Assembly (NCBI RefSeq): GCF_034424645.1 | Contig: NZ_CP139969.1 | Location: 620,001 to 684,000 of the forward strand | Reading direction: 5' to 3' | Length of the DNA: 64,000 nt | Source: Bordetella avium | GTDB taxonomy: Bacteria; Pseudomonadota; Gammaproteobacteria; Burkholderiales; Burkholderiaceae_B | The notes under the pieces: generated by a model | What the model was told of the DNA's origin: nothing | The model's database searches: none | What the model saw: the letters and a program-made list of their open reading frames with translations, nothing else | Translations under genes and position numbers: made by a program | Part shown: positions 63,921 through 64,000 of the stretch, piece after piece | How positions within the stretch are numbered: position 1 is the first letter of the stretch | Layout: each line of letters opens with the position of its first letter

Positions 63921-64000
63921 ATGGCCCAATACGTCTTCACCATGAATCGCGTCGGCAAGATCGTGCCGCCCAAGCGGCAGATCCTGCGCGACATTTCCCT
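63921..64000 (+). CDS. ettA: Energy-dependent translational throttle protein EttA (partial)
   Basis: The first 26 codons are seen: MAQYVFTMNRVGKIVPPKRQ followed by ILRDIS. This N-terminus is characteristic of EttA, the ABC-F ATPase that binds the ribosomal E site and gates the first elongation steps according to energy state. The gene runs off the right edge. Confidence 0.88.
   Translation, partial: MAQYVFTMNRVGKIVPPKRQILRDIS

Overview
The window is GC-rich DNA from a betaproteobacterium, most likely Bordetella or a close Alcaligenaceae relative. This is inferred from codon and GC character and from gene content (tandem FHA/FhaC-type secretion loci, liv and dpp-type ABC operons, MacAB/TolC efflux, a double-length UvrA). 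No tRNA, rRNA, CRISPR array or transposase was seen.

Left part (1-17.7 kb): a membrane protein, a YwqK/MORN-like lipoprotein, a PL5 (AlgL-type) polysaccharide lyase, an Acr3/BASS-type exporter, an LTA-synthase-like sulfatase, a complete livKHMGF branched-chain amino acid importer, an alpha/beta hydrolase, metY, a Fur-box region between a 46-residue orphan peptide and a DUF4198 periplasmic protein, an MFS transporter and chaC.

Centre (17.7-33.3 kb): two two-partner secretion loci face each other. The exoprotein genes tpsA1 (minus) and tpsA2 (plus) share an apparently perfect 3,743-bp core in inverted orientation (17922-21664 and 27628-31370). Only their promoters and signal peptides, and their C-terminal tails, differ. 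The 5,963-bp segment between the cores carries both promoters, tpsB1 and the operon pdxH-flavin reductase-FAD oxidoreductase-purU. Recombination between the cores would invert this segment and exchange promoter plus signal peptide against C-terminal tail and downstream tpsB2. This is the main discovery candidate. The two TpsB transporters have diverged to roughly half identity while the exoprotein cores stayed identical.

Right part (33.3-64 kb): gamma-glutamyltransferase, a LysR regulator, macA, a macB broken by three single-base shifts (one at a G10 tract), a NodT-type outer membrane lipoprotein, tcdA, and an apparent operon of a 1,900-residue fused double UvrA, pabB and a pabC-like gene. 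These are followed by a 42-residue very basic protein with a long leader and its own terminator, a LysR regulator, a glycosyltransferase, a dpp-type peptide ABC operon, a His-rich-tailed protein and an EamA exporter. A compact acid-resistance island comes next: hdeA-gadB on one strand, gadC-glutaminase on the other. The window ends inside ettA.

Functional themes are adhesion and surface variation, efflux, amino acid and peptide uptake, and acid survival.
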